This document shows positions 1 through 8,392 of a DNA stretch of 63,027 nucleotides, one piece after another (positions within the stretch are counted from its first letter, which is position 1; every line of letters starts with the position of its first letter). The stretch comes from Sulfuritalea hydrogenivorans sk43H (GTDB taxonomy: Bacteria > Pseudomonadota > Gammaproteobacteria > Burkholderiales > Rhodocyclaceae). The position numbers and the translations under genes are program-made. The notes under the pieces are model-generated. The model worked only from the letters and a program-made list of their open reading frames with translations. It ran no database searches and had not been told where the DNA came from. The stretch is from positions 1 through 63,027 of the forward strand of contig CAMBRI010000001.1 in the NCBI GenBank assembly GCA_945870205.1, in the 5' to 3' direction.

Positions 1-67
1 AACGCACCAGCTTCGTCAATTCGGCATGCTCTTCGATGGTCAGCACGATCTCGGGGGCCACTCGCAT
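1..67 (-). CDS. IS630-family transposase, N-terminal fragment (runs off window)
   Basis: On the minus strand an ATG at 67 opens a frame reading MRVAPEIVLTIEEHAELTKL, which is the usual beginning of IS630-type DDE transposases (cut-and-paste transposition into TA). A good ribosome site, GGAG six bases before the ATG, supports this start. The rest of the gene lies left of the window. The transposon end must lie between the transposase start and the truncated ATPase gene that stops at 126. The exact inverted repeat could not be fixed. Identification rests on 22 residues, so it is probable rather than certain. Confidence 0.6.
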   Translation of the reverse strand, partial: MRVAPEIVLTIEEHAELTKLVR

Positions 68-125
68 TTACTTCTCCACTCTGCACGTATTGTGCATTGG
101 AGAAGCGGAATTGATATAAGTTCCG

Positions 126-863
126 TCAAGATAGCAACACTACACTAGCCGACATCTCCTTGGCGCTACTGGTCCGCTGAATCCACTGTGGCAACTCTGC
201 GACTACACCTTCGACCGGAAGGCACTTCTCTCGGACGCCCCAGAAGCCCACACCCTGCCTGCGCTTTCCGGCCACATCGTGAGACATTAGAATCGATTTG
301 CCTTGAGTTAGCTGGACGAAAGCGCCGGAATCATCCTGATATACGGTCGAGATGAAGATTGTCCTAAGCTTTGATACCACATAGGGTGCAAACTTTCCAA
401 TACCGTACGATCCAGTCGCTGCTTGGTGGCTTTTGCGAGACTGCCCCTTTGCTTTCATGAAGGCGAAAAAAGGCGTTCCATTTTCTGCAGGCCCCCTCAT
501 TCCTCGGGTTTGGTAGTCCGAGATTTCGAGCACAGAGATCTTGTTCTTGTTCAACTCGCCAAGAGCCGACTCGAAAAAGATCTCCGCTTTCTTGCTCTCT
601 GCGAGTGAAGCTTCATGGCAAGCGGCGAAGTTTGCCTTCAGTTCAGGCAGGTTTGGAATTTCTGCCACATTAACGTGATGGAGTCTAATTTTTACTTCGA
701 CAATTCCCTCATCGGCTGCATCCAGTGAGTTTTGATTTACTTCACGTGCTAGATGTTGAATAGGGCTCCCCGTGAAGTGCTCCATACCGGTGTCATTAAA
801 GCCATCCCATTGGTCTGCTTCGTCCACTGGATGTTGCCAGCCTATCTTTACCTTTGCGGTCAT
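126..863 (-). CDS. GHKL ATPase-like protein of a DNA-modification operon, C-terminally truncated
   Basis: The 245 residues carry the ATP-binding boxes of the GHKL superfamily: an N box near residue 40 (REVNQNSLDAAD), a G1-like box near 117 (DYQTRGM) and a glycine-rich lid near 151 (GSYGIGKFAP). It starts inside the end of the methyltransferase gene (4-base overlap, ATGA), so the two are translationally coupled. GHKL proteins beside C5-methyltransferases are usually several hundred residues longer. Here the frame stops just where the IS630-type element begins, so the C-terminal half was probably removed by IS insertion. In such operons the ATPase is thought to act with the methylase in restriction; that role is inferred. 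The truncated product may be inactive. Confidence 0.65.
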   Translation of the reverse strand: MTAKVKIGWQHPVDEADQWDGFNDTGMEHFTGSPIQHLAREVNQNSLDAADEGIVEVKIRLHHVNVAEIPNLPELKANFAACHEASLAESKKAEIFFESALGELNKNKISVLEISDYQTRGMRGPAENGTPFFAFMKAKGQSRKSHQAATGSYGIGKFAPYVVSKLRTIFISTVYQDDSGAFVQLTQGKSILMSHDVAGKRRQGVGFWGVREKCLPVEGVVAELPQWIQRTSSAKEMSASVVLLS

Positions 864-1894
864 AGCCGTTCCTTTTCGATTTTTTCTTTGACTGCTTTTG
901 CCAGCAATGCAGCCACTGGAACCGCAATGGAATTCCCCACCTGAATGTATCGTTTTGTTCGGTGCACCGTTTCAGGGAACGTATAGCCTGTTGGAAAGCC
1001 CTGTAGCCTCAGACATTCAAACTCCGTCAGCTTTCGTAACCCCTTGGCGTCATGAATAAATGGTACGTTGTGACCTCCGAGTCCCATATTTGCGGTCAGG
1101 GTCGGACACACACCAGGTTCTTTGACTCGAACGAGGAATTTTCTTAGCTGGTAGATGCAGGCCTTGTCCTCAACCTCATTGCTAATCATCTTGTGGTAAC
1201 GATTTTCTTCGGGCAAGTAATAGCTGTCGTCTTGTTGGCTTCCAGAGAAATCAATGTAGTTCGCTAGATTCTTTGGCGTCTCATCTCTTTGACTTGGAAA
1301 GCAAACTTTCCCGTTCTTAAAATGATCGATTGACAGTGCCACCATGAAAAGACGGCTTCGTTTCTGCGGCAGCGGAGTAAGTAAATAGGGATCAAGTTCT
1401 CCGCAGTTTGTATCTCTGAACCAATAGCCAGCTTTCTTGATTTCCTTGGCTAGTTCAATAAACCAACTCCCTCCCTCCCCGTAACGTATATGTGGCGAAT
1501 TTTCTAGCACGATGACGGACGGTTTTCGGTCTTTGAATTCTTCAACGATTCGGATGATTTCGTAAAAAAGTTGGCCGCGCGGATCACCGAACCCTTTCCT
1601 GTCTCCAGCCTGGGAGAAGCTCTGACAAGGAAATCCCGCATGCAGGATATCTACCGGCTCCAGGTCATCATTCTTGACGCTCACATCCTTGATGCTTGCT
1701 GGTTCACCACCGTGCTCAATTAACCGCACGCCATGGATATTGTGTGCATAGGTCATTGTCGCCAGTAAGTTATTCTCAACGGCCCACGCCGTTTTGATTC
1801 CTGACTGTTCGAACCCGAGACAAAAGCCGCCTATCCCTGAGAACAAAGCGCCGGCGACTAATGGTCTATCGCTCATCTGAGCTACGCTTGTCAT
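860..1894 (-). CDS. DNA (cytosine-5-)-methyltransferase
   Basis: A complete C5 DNA methyltransferase of 344 residues. It transfers a methyl group from SAM to cytosine in duplex DNA. Ordered motifs are visible: motif I FSGIGG (residues 18-23), motif IV GFPCQSFSQAG with the catalytic cysteine (about 88-98), a motif VI variant ENSPH (usually ENV), motif VIII QKRSRLF, the target-recognition region, RLQGFP before motif X, and QVGNS near the C-terminus. It sits between a small gene 6 bases upstream and the overlapping GHKL gene, so all three form one leftward operon. No classical endonuclease gene is recognisable nearby. It is either an orphan methylase or part of a GHKL-type restriction system disabled by the edge IS. 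Confidence 0.93.
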   Translation of the reverse strand: MTSVAQMSDRPLVAGALFSGIGGFCLGFEQSGIKTAWAVENNLLATMTYAHNIHGVRLIEHGGEPASIKDVSVKNDDLEPVDILHAGFPCQSFSQAGDRKGFGDPRGQLFYEIIRIVEEFKDRKPSVIVLENSPHIRYGEGGSWFIELAKEIKKAGYWFRDTNCGELDPYLLTPLPQKRSRLFMVALSIDHFKNGKVCFPSQRDETPKNLANYIDFSGSQQDDSYYLPEENRYHKMISNEVEDKACIYQLRKFLVRVKEPGVCPTLTANMGLGGHNVPFIHDAKGLRKLTEFECLRLQGFPTGYTFPETVHRTKRYIQVGNSIAVPVAALLAKAVKEKIEKERL

Positions 1895-1900
1895 TTTCGC

Positions 1901-2128
1901 CTATAGCTTAAAGTCATTGCGACCGCCTTCGTCGGTACTCTGAAAGCTGATTTTTATAGCATCAACCTCCTGCTGAAGGGCCTTAACAATTTTTTTTACT
2001 TGGTCTTCGGTGAATTCATAGTTCTGTCTGTTGGCTAGGTTGCTAATAAGTTGCATGTCTTTTAGCGCTCTGCTGACCCTTTTATTGGCCAGCTCAACAA
2101 ATTTGGTAGCCTTATCCCTAGTTGCCAT
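1901..2128 (-). CDS. Small protein of unknown function, first gene of the methyltransferase operon
   Basis: A 75-residue basic, helical protein beginning MATRDKATKFVELANKRVS. The frame can extend upstream to 2200, but AGGAG six bases before the ATG at 2128 decides the start. The sequence is mostly predicted helix with a regular Lys/Arg pattern, and similar small proteins precede C5-methyltransferase genes in other genomes. No catalytic motif is present. A role as a DNA-binding or control protein for the modification genes is possible but unproved. It ends 6 bases before the methylase start, consistent with one transcript. Confidence 0.6.
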   Translation of the reverse strand: MATRDKATKFVELANKRVSRALKDMQLISNLANRQNYEFTEDQVKKIVKALQQEVDAIKISFQSTDEGGRNDFKL

Positions 2129-2323
2129 AATCATCTCCTGTGCTGTTAATTGGTAAACAACAAGCGGTGCATAGTGAGAATAATATAACACATACAACAA
2201 ACAAATCTTAAAGATGTGCTAGAAAACGTATATATAGTTTCTGTAAGTAATTTACTCCTATCTGACGACTATGCTCTCAACGGCCCTATGTGGACAAAAT
2301 ACCATTGATTTTTATAGAAAAAC

Positions 2324-2352
2324 TTGACAATATTGGCGGAGTGTGATAAACT
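2324..2352 (+). promoter_or_regulatory. Sigma-70 promoter for the primase-helicase gene
   Basis: A perfect -35 box TTGACA (2324-2329) is followed after 17 bases by TAAACT (2347-2352). It lies about 125 bases upstream of the primase start in an AT-rich stretch (2140-2350) that contrasts with the GC-rich surroundings and separates it from the divergent methyltransferase operon. Confidence 0.6.
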
Positions 2353-2476
2353 ATAGGCATGGATTGGAGTTTGTCCCCGTCCTGAAGAAAAATGTCTACT
2401 AGACGTGGCCATTTTTTTGCCCAGCAGAAGTGCTGGCGATACAGAAATACCTTCATCAACGCGAGAAAGGCACCCA

Positions 2477-5164
2477 ATGACCAGCGAGAGCAAGGAACTG
2501 AACCGATTTAACCACGCACTAAACTTCGTAGCACGCGGCATCAGGATAATCCCCCTGCGCCCCAACACCAAAGAGCCATTGATCACCGATTGGAAGCGCA
2601 ATGCTTCTGCCGATCCTGATCAAATCCGCAAGTGGTTCGACCAATACCCAGGCTGTAACTTCGCTCTCCTGATGGGAGAAGGCATCGTCGTGCTCGACGT
2701 GGATACAAAAAATGGGAAACATGGTCTGGCTTCACTTAAACAGCTAATAGGCGCTAACCAGTTTTTCGACACACTGGTCGTGGCTACGCCCTCGGGCGGT
2801 GCTCACTACTTCCTTAGCACTGAGCAGGAACTGGCCAAACGACAAGGCTTCATGGACGGATTGGATTTTCAGGCCGTCGGTTCCTATGTTGTCGGGCCTG
2901 GGTCCGCAATCAATGGCAGGGAATACCGCATCGTTAGCGACTCAACCGAATTGGCACCGATACCAGACTGGCTCCTGACCGTGGTTGCCAGCGTGCCTGC
3001 GGCAGCCGCTACTTCTGTACCAGCAGCGCAGCGCGTGGTTGCTTTCAGACCAGTTACAGGCGCTTGCTCGGACACGGCCGAGATGATCACCGGCCACCTA
3101 GAGGGAATCGATCCAGACCTGCCTAGGGACGCATGGATTCAGACCTTGTTCGCAATCCAGAATGTTTTCGGTAGCGACGAAGAGGTTATCAAAATGCTGC
3201 GCTCTTGGTCTATAGAGGGAACAACCTACACCGACAAGGACTTTGACAAGGCCATTTCCAGTTGTGATCCCAATAGAGCATTGCAGGTGGGACTACCGCG
3301 CCTGCTGGAAGTTGCTCGGAAGCATCCTCGTCCTGATCGTTGGCTTCCACATCACGACGAAGCGATCGCCCTTGAATATCGTGTGACGAATACCGTCGTC
3401 GAGATGCTTGAGAGGCACGACAACAAGCCCAATTCAGAACATCTGCGCGGCATTGAGGCAATAGTTAAGGCGATGACCCACGGTCTCTTCGAGGACGAAC
3501 GCAAGTTCAGAAAAGCCTTTCCTCTTGAAACTGGCATGGGGAAAACGACCTGCGTGGTTGCTCTGGTCAAGGAGCTGCAGAACACAGATAAGTCACTGCT
3601 GATCTCAGCGGAACGTATAGAGCAACTTATCGAACTGCAGCAGCAGTTAGTCACGGAAGGTGTAGCCCCTGCCAAGCTTGGAATCTTTCACAGTTCCGAG
3701 TCGAAATATCCAGATTGTCCCTCGGTAAAGGAGGAGGAGCTGAATCAGGTGCAGTTTCTCCTGGTGGCGCACAATCGGATGAAGGTTGATTCGCAACGGT
3801 CTATCACGGAACGGCTGATGACCTACAAGGGTAAGAGGCGAGATATGGTGATCTGGGACGAATCGCTGCTCACGACCAGTTCGCATTCCTTGGATCGTGC
3901 AACTGTCCGCAAGGCGATTGGCAATTGGATTATCGACTACGAGGAGAAGCGTGCCGCTGGCAGAAAAAGTCTTTCCAATGACGATCTCTATCAGGAGTTC
4001 TACGAATTCTTGGAAGCCATCGGCAAGCAACTGACGTCGGACGAGAGCAACAGCGTGTTTAAAATGCCGCCGCTCCACTTTGACACCAAGGACTACGAGC
4101 TGCCGATAAATGCTTGGTCAAAAAAGGATGAAGCCTCGGCAGACTTGTTAAAAAGGCTCGTCGAATATTCAGAGAGGGGCGAGGTCCGAACGCTCAAGAC
4201 GCAAGATGGCCATGCGCTCGTTCAGTTCGTCCAGACGGTTGATGATGGTATCGACAAGATGATCATTCTGGACGCCAGCGCTAGCATCCGTGATCTCGTG
4301 AGGTATGACCGATCAATCGGCGTCTACCCACTCCCGATCTCGAAGGATTACGAGGCCGTGTCGCTGAAGTGGGCCGACATTGGCAGCAGCAAGGACGGTT
4401 TCAATCAGAATGCCGATCACCTAACAGCCTATCTTGGAGAGATGGACCACCTGCTGATGAATGAAATTCCCAAAGGCGAGCCGTTCCTTATTTTCTGCCA
4501 CATGCAGTTGAAGGAGCGAATTCGCAAGTGGGCTGACGATAGCCACCCGCTGCGGGAAATCCATGTACTCCACTGGGGCCAGCATCGCGCAAGCAATCGG
4601 TACAGCCACATTCAATACATGGCAACGGTCGGTGTTCTCTACCGCGACACGAAGGAGATTGCGGCCAGCATCGTTGGACAAACGCGGAACCTTCACTATC
4701 GACTGGTGGATGCTGATATTCGCCAGACCCAAAACAGCGAGCAGGCCGATCTGCTCTACCAAGGCATCAGCCGTGGCAACAGCCGCCGAACCATCAGCGG
4801 AAAAGCCGGCAAGCAGGTGATCTACCTATTCCATCCTGCAAGGGACTTTGAAAGCATTCTGCCTTTGCTAAAAGATGTGATGCCGGGACTGAATGTGCAG
4901 ACCTACAAACCGGCCGTGTTGAAAAGGCCAGTTCGACAAAACGCTCATGACTACACGAGCCTCGGAGAGAAGGTTGTCGATCATCTGATCCGAGTCCCAA
5001 CTGCTCAAAAGGCGGTATCTGTTCGTTCGGTGAAAAGTGCAGTAGCAGCAGGCTTCGATGCGAACAGCAGCCTATGGCGAAAGGGCAAGGCGCACGCCCT
5101 TAACCAACTTACCGGTTGGAGGCAGAAAGGGCAGTTGTTTGAAAGGTCTGGTGGCATTCAGTAA
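2477..5164 (+). CDS. Bifunctional primase-polymerase / helicase-like replication protein
   Basis: An 895-residue protein with an N-terminal archaeo-eukaryotic primase (Prim-Pol) domain. FALLMGEG, VVLDVDTKNG (about 70-80) and PSGGAHYF (about 103-110) give the acidic pair and the sGGxH nucleotide-binding motif typical of these primases. The second half carries a Walker A box, ETGMGKTT (about 350), and an acidic strand, VIWDES (about 459), as in superfamily helicases. Such fusions prime and unwind DNA for plasmids, satellites and integrative elements. The start at 2477 is chosen because GAAAGG precedes it and the sequence becomes primase-like there; an in-frame extension to 2405 is less likely. 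With the nearby SSB and XRE genes it suggests an autonomous replicon now carried in the chromosome. Confidence 0.8.
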   Translation: MTSESKELNRFNHALNFVARGIRIIPLRPNTKEPLITDWKRNASADPDQIRKWFDQYPGCNFALLMGEGIVVLDVDTKNGKHGLASLKQLIGANQFFDTLVVATPSGGAHYFLSTEQELAKRQGFMDGLDFQAVGSYVVGPGSAINGREYRIVSDSTELAPIPDWLLTVVASVPAAAATSVPAAQRVVAFRPVTGACSDTAEMITGHLEGIDPDLPRDAWIQTLFAIQNVFGSDEEVIKMLRSWSIEGTTYTDKDFDKAISSCDPNRALQVGLPRLLEVARKHPRPDRWLPHHDEAIALEYRVTNTVVEMLERHDNKPNSEHLRGIEAIVKAMTHGLFEDERKFRKAFPLETGMGKTTCVVALVKELQNTDKSLLISAERIEQLIELQQQLVTEGVAPAKLGIFHSSESKYPDCPSVKEEELNQVQFLLVAHNRMKVDSQRSITERLMTYKGKRRDMVIWDESLLTTSSHSLDRATVRKAIGNWIIDYEEKRAAGRKSLSNDDLYQEFYEFLEAIGKQLTSDESNSVFKMPPLHFDTKDYELPINAWSKKDEASADLLKRLVEYSERGEVRTLKTQDGHALVQFVQTVDDGIDKMIILDASASIRDLVRYDRSIGVYPLPISKDYEAVSLKWADIGSSKDGFNQNADHLTAYLGEMDHLLMNEIPKGEPFLIFCHMQLKERIRKWADDSHPLREIHVLHWGQHRASNRYSHIQYMATVGVLYRDTKEIAASIVGQTRNLHYRLVDADIRQTQNSEQADLLYQGISRGNSRRTISGKAGKQVIYLFHPARDFESILPLLKDVMPGLNVQTYKPAVLKRPVRQNAHDYTSLGEKVVDHLIRVPTAQKAVSVRSVKSAVAAGFDANSSLWRKGKAHALNQLTGWRQKGQLFERSGGIQ

Positions 5165-5332
5165 AGGATGCCGCAATGCGGGGCTGGGGCAACCTGGCTC
5201 CGTTTTCTCTGTCATGGTCTATCACCAGCAGGTCAACAAAATCATTTAGTTGCAGAACATCCGGCAGAGTGAATTGGGGCTGAACTTGAACCGTCGCAAC
5301 TACCATTCTTAGACGGGGGGGTTAATACAAAA

Positions 5333-5379
5333 AACCTGTATGTAATGCTTTTCTTTCTTTAGGAGAAAACATACAGGTT
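5333..5379. terminator. Perfect 11-bp inverted repeat between convergent genes
   Basis: AACCTGTATGT at 5333-5343 is matched exactly by ACATACAGGTT at 5369-5379, with a T-rich/A-rich 25-base spacer (TTTTCT and AGGAGAAAA) that can extend the pairing. It lies between the rightward primase gene and a leftward gene, as expected for a bidirectional terminator. It lacks a clean terminal T run, so a protein-binding site is also possible. The rest of the 250-base gap holds nothing else I can support. Confidence 0.5.
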
Positions 5380-5415
5380 GATGGTTTGCAGGATCGTTGC
5401 GGCCTAGAGTAGAAC

Positions 5416-6516
5416 CTACTCTTCGGGAATAACTATCCCCATATCGCCGAGCGTTCTCATTAGAGTCAATCGCCTAAAAGGTCGAAATTTGAGTTCTGAT
5501 TTTCTTACCGATTGCATATCAATGGGGTTCCTATATGCTCGCACTCTCACGAATTGTTCTATGAGCTCCATGTATTCAGGGGATTGCTGATTAGGTCCAT
5601 TGCTCATCTCATCCATTCTGATCAGTCGCATGATCATTTCTGTGTCTTCTATACTCCTTGACATAATTAGGTAGAGTAGGATGCTTTGCGCCACGACACA
5701 GCAGTTCAACAAATTGATCTCAGATGCACTAATTAGGTTGCGGGCAATTATCGGCTCGGAGCACCTAATCGCCAACTCATAGGCCCCAGACTTAGCGTCA
5801 TTAGATCCATTCCCCACTTGAATGTCCCAAGGAGAAATTGTCACAAGGTCAGATGCTACGATGTTTCGACCTTCAAACCTACAATGCCTATGTACCGCGT
5901 ATAGGGTACTTTTTAGAAAAAATCCAACATCTGATAATTTGTGGTCTTGTCTAGAGCGATAGACAAATTTCGCAATTAGTCCTTCATCAGAAATATTCGG
6001 CGTATCAGAAGCGCTAATCTTGTCGGGGTTAAGTAACGAGAGCAGTTTGATCAATCCTTCAGTGGAACGCGAGCAATAATCGCGAGCTCCCAGCTTAGAC
6101 GCTCTGACAAAACCTGAAATCATCTGCATCCCGCCCATAGCGTTGGTACCTATTCCACCCTCGCCATTGATTGCTAACCAGGTTTCACTACCTGGTATCC
6201 AATCAAGTTGCGCTTCAACTATCTTGTAGAACACCAATTCGGACGCCGCCCAATCTTTCGACTCTGATTTTTCAAGTGTGTCTTGCTGTACCGCGTTGAT
6301 TATTCCTGAAACGTAGCCCAGGTAACTGTGAAGAACTTCATTATTAAGGTTCCACGAAGGAACGCCTTGTTCTAGCAATTCTATAAAACATGGCCCAGCT
6401 GCATCTATAAACGGCGCAATCGCCGATGCGATCCTCTCGGCGTCAGCCTCCGCCCTAGCGAACTTACGCCGCTCAAAAAAGACTTCGACAAATCTAAGAG
6501 CTTTGAGAATGCTCAT
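5416..6516 (-). CDS. Hypothetical protein (366 aa)
   Basis: I do not recognise this protein. It is soluble-looking, rich in predicted helices, with no signal peptide, transmembrane segment or obvious catalytic motif. It begins MSILKALRFVEVFFERRKFARAEADAERI-like, a charged amphipathic N-terminus. It is the second gene of a leftward pair, 17 bases after the preceding 157-aa gene, and its base composition is more AT-rich than the main defence genes further right, in line with the foreign primase module around it. Its neighbours suggest a passenger gene of the mobile module. Confidence 0.6.
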   Translation of the reverse strand: MSILKALRFVEVFFERRKFARAEADAERIASAIAPFIDAAGPCFIELLEQGVPSWNLNNEVLHSYLGYVSGIINAVQQDTLEKSESKDWAASELVFYKIVEAQLDWIPGSETWLAINGEGGIGTNAMGGMQMISGFVRASKLGARDYCSRSTEGLIKLLSLLNPDKISASDTPNISDEGLIAKFVYRSRQDHKLSDVGFFLKSTLYAVHRHCRFEGRNIVASDLVTISPWDIQVGNGSNDAKSGAYELAIRCSEPIIARNLISASEINLLNCCVVAQSILLYLIMSRSIEDTEMIMRLIRMDEMSNGPNQQSPEYMELIEQFVRVRAYRNPIDMQSVRKSELKFRPFRRLTLMRTLGDMGIVIPEE

Positions 6517-6533
6517 TGGCGGCAGTCAATCAG

Positions 6534-7007
6534 TCACTCAAGGCCACTAGCGGGTGAGCAGCAATATCCATATACTTCAATGAATAGCTTTGCAATCAAC
6601 TCTGTTGATTCGTCGCTTTCACCCTTCAGTATGGCAAAAGCACAAGTGCTACCGGTCTCGCTTCCCATGTTGAACCACTCGGAGTGCAGAGGGGGATTTT
6701 GAACTGCCTCTGTAAAGAATGAGGCATCGGTCTTGAGCAACTCCTCGAGCACGATCAGCACCGCCTGATCGGACGATAGCTTTGTCTTTCCACCCATTGC
6801 TTGCACCAAAACATCACATAGACCGCAGACAAAACCAATCATCGGGTGCGATCTGTTGTCATGCGGGAAAAGGTCATGATTGAAGCCAGAGGACTTTACT
6901 GTTGCAGCAATCATGGGCACCACTAGTTCGGCGACACGAGTCCCATGCCTTATCTCGTCATTGGCTGCATGTTTTGAACTAAAGAGCCGTCTAAGGATGC
7001 CATGCAT
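6534..7007 (-). CDS. Hypothetical protein (157 aa)
   Basis: Unrecognised 157-residue protein, first gene of a leftward pair with the 366-aa gene. GAGGGA five bases before the ATG at 7007 supports the start. A divergent XRE regulator lies 85 bases away and a TATAAT promoter in between points into this gene, so the pair may be repressed by that regulator. The sequence has helical segments and several cysteines but no motif that suggests a function. Confidence 0.6.
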   Translation of the reverse strand: MHGILRRLFSSKHAANDEIRHGTRVAELVVPMIAATVKSSGFNHDLFPHDNRSHPMIGFVCGLCDVLVQAMGGKTKLSSDQAVLIVLEELLKTDASFFTEAVQNPPLHSEWFNMGSETGSTCAFAILKGESDESTELIAKLFIEVYGYCCSPASGLE

Positions 7008-7046
7008 TGCATTCCCTCTATCTTGGTGTGTGTGGTTCCTCTGTCG

Positions 7047-7074
7047 ATTATATTCCGTGGATTGATGGTCGCAA
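7047..7074 (-). promoter_or_regulatory. Sigma-70 promoter for the hypothetical gene pair
   Basis: On the minus strand TTGCGA (7074-7069) and a perfect TATAAT (7052-7047) are 16 bases apart and lead into the gene starting at 7007. The site overlaps the upstream region of the divergent XRE gene, a common arrangement for repressor control. Confidence 0.5.
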
Positions 7075-7092
7075 TCCCGTCAGCATGGACAG

Positions 7093-7314
7093 GTGGAATT
7101 CGATGACATTCAGCAATCCTTGGCAGAGCAAATTCGTTCCGAACGGAGCAGGGTCGGTCTATCGCAAGAGCAATTGGCACTTAACGCCGAAGTGGACCGC
7201 ACTTATGTCTCCCAACTGGAGAGGGGGATAGCCAATCCTTCCCTACAGATTCTGCATCGGATTGCAGGGGCGCTTAACTCCGACCTCGTGGTGAAGTTCA
7301 AGGGCCGGAAGTAG
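7093..7314 (+). CDS. XRE-family helix-turn-helix transcriptional regulator
   Basis: A 73-residue protein that is essentially one XRE/Cro-like DNA-binding domain: IRSERSRVGLSQEQLALNA, followed by the recognition helix DRTYVSQLERGIANPSL and the supporting helix LHRIAGAL. The frame begins at GTG 7093; there is no ATG in frame, so the start is less certain. It faces the 157/366-aa gene pair across a promoter and is probably its repressor. Its size suits an element-encoded regulator without a sensor domain. Confidence 0.8.
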   Translation: MEFDDIQQSLAEQIRSERSRVGLSQEQLALNAEVDRTYVSQLERGIANPSLQILHRIAGALNSDLVVKFKGRK

Positions 7315-7332
7315 CCGGAAGTAGCTATATCC

Positions 7333-7764
7333 TCAAAATGGAATGTCATCATCAACCCCATACGCACTCGGCGTGGTGGCAGTTGGATTTGATGTTGTCC
7401 TGGGTGCTACCTCTTCCTGGGAACCAGCGGGACGAGAGCCAAGCATCTTCATCTCAGTTGCTTCAATCTCTGTCGTGTAGCGTTCTTGCCCGTTCTGGTC
7501 CTGCCATTTACGAGTTTTCAACCGCCCCTCGATATAGACGGATGAACCCTTCTTGAGGTAACGACCAGCAATCTCCCCAAGCTTGCGATAAAGCACGATC
7601 CGATGCCACTCGGTGGCTTCCTTCTTCTCACCAGTAGCCTTGTCCTTCCAGGCGTCCGTGGTTGCCATTCGGACATTGCAGACCGTGTTGCCATCAGGCA
7701 TGGACCGAACCTCGGGATCAGCCCCGAGATTGCCAACGAGAATCACCAGATTTACGGAATTCAT
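7333..7764 (-). CDS. ssb: Single-stranded DNA-binding protein (mobile-module copy)
   Basis: A 143-residue SSB. The N-terminal OB fold is clear ([48 protein letters not shown]). A short low-complexity linker leads to the acidic tail DDDIPF, which recruits replication and repair partners. AGGAAG precedes the ATG at 7764. It protects single-stranded DNA during replication. Location beside the primase-helicase suggests it serves that module. A second SSB gene lies at 24270-24707 and is clearly homologous but divergent. Confidence 0.95.
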   Translation of the reverse strand: MNSVNLVILVGNLGADPEVRSMPDGNTVCNVRMATTDAWKDKATGEKKEATEWHRIVLYRKLGEIAGRYLKKGSSVYIEGRLKTRKWQDQNGQERYTTEIEATEMKMLGSRPAGSQEEVAPRTTSNPTATTPSAYGVDDDIPF

Positions 7765-7953
7765 GTTTTTCTTCCTGTGAAAGGCAATCTCGGCATTCTC
7801 GGACGAGCAAGGCTCATCAGATGCGCCACTGATAATACCCCCCAGGCTCCAGAAAATTATCAGCGCCGTAGCAAGCAGGTTCTCTCTATAAACGAAACTG
7901 GCATCTTTCCCCCCCCCACCTCCTCCGTCTTCTTCGTCTTTGTTGGGTGGTTA

Positions 7954-7976
7954 CTGGTGGCCAGGGGCAGAATCGA
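7954..7976 (-). repeat. 23-nt inverted copy of the tRNA-Phe 3' end
   Basis: The plus strand here reads CTGGTGGCCAGGGGCAGAAT followed by CGA, the exact reverse complement of 8213-8235, covering the T-arm 3' side, acceptor stem, CCA and one base beyond. Identity stops abruptly at both sides, and no whole tRNA can be folded around it. This is the kind of tRNA fragment left as an attachment site, but its orientation is opposite to the tRNA. Confidence 0.75.
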
Positions 7977-8008
7977 TAGCACATCTCATGTGCGACAGCC
8001 CAACGGAG

Positions 8009-8038
8009 TTGGGCGCACTGACGACACTTTGCTATAAT
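8009..8038 (+). promoter_or_regulatory. Promoter upstream of tRNA-Phe
   Basis: A perfect -10 box TATAAT (8033-8038) lies 18 bases after TTGGGC (8009-8014), pointing toward the tRNA at 8159. The transcript would carry a leader of about 115 bases. No coding potential is seen between the inverted tRNA fragment and the tRNA. The stretch 7765-8158 holds this promoter, a run of nine or more Cs near 7908 and the tRNA fragment, and no gene. Confidence 0.5.
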
Positions 8039-8158
8039 GCAGGGCTGTTGCGGTCACGTGAAGAGCGGTAAATCTGCTCAACCAGTGCTCAACGGACCCC
8101 AAGGTTCTCAACAGAATATCGTTGAGCGAAGATCAAAATGTTGAGTTAAATCAATAGC

Positions 8159-8234
8159 GGCTAGGTAGCTCAGTTGGTAGAGCAACGGATTGAAAATCCG
8201 TGTGTCGGCAGTTCGATTCTGCCCCTGGCCACCA
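8159..8234 (+). tRNA. tRNA-Phe (GAA)
   Basis: A 76-base cloverleaf with encoded CCA. The acceptor stem GGCTAGG pairs with CCTGGCC (one G-U pair). The D arm reads GCTCAGTTGGTAGAGC, the anticodon arm ACGGA-TTGAAAA-TCCGT with anticodon GAA, and the T loop TTCGATT. It is intact. A tyrosine integrase gene begins about 470 bases downstream, so its 3' end is the likely insertion target of that element. Confidence 0.97.
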
Positions 8235-8242
8235 GACACGAT

Positions 8243-8309
8243 GCCCCGCGCAATCAGTAGCTTGCGCGGGGCGCCGAAAATAATGGGCCCGTCATTGGGC
8301 CCGTTTTTT
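8243..8309 (+). terminator. Tandem hairpins and intrinsic terminator after tRNA-Phe
   Basis: First a perfect 11-bp stem, GCCCCGCGCAA (8243-8253) with TTGCGCGGGGC (8262-8272). Then GGGCCC-GTCATT-GGGCCC (8285-8302) is followed by a run of six Ts, a classical Rho-independent terminator. Together they end the tRNA transcript. Confidence 0.8.
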
Positions 8310-8392
8310 CGGGTGTTCTGACACTTTTCTGCCAATCGAGGCAGAAAGGCGTTGCGGATCAATGCGTTCGACTGCGCTATTCGGCGGTTGAC

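Noticed and set aside
68-140. Exact inverted repeats and TA duplication of the edge IS elements
   Set aside because: Comparison of the two edges did not give a convincing shared terminal repeat, and the outer ends are outside the window.
7954-8038. A complete second tRNA on the minus strand
   Set aside because: Only the last 22-23 bases match tRNA-Phe. No acceptor 5' strand, D arm or anticodon arm can be paired with it.
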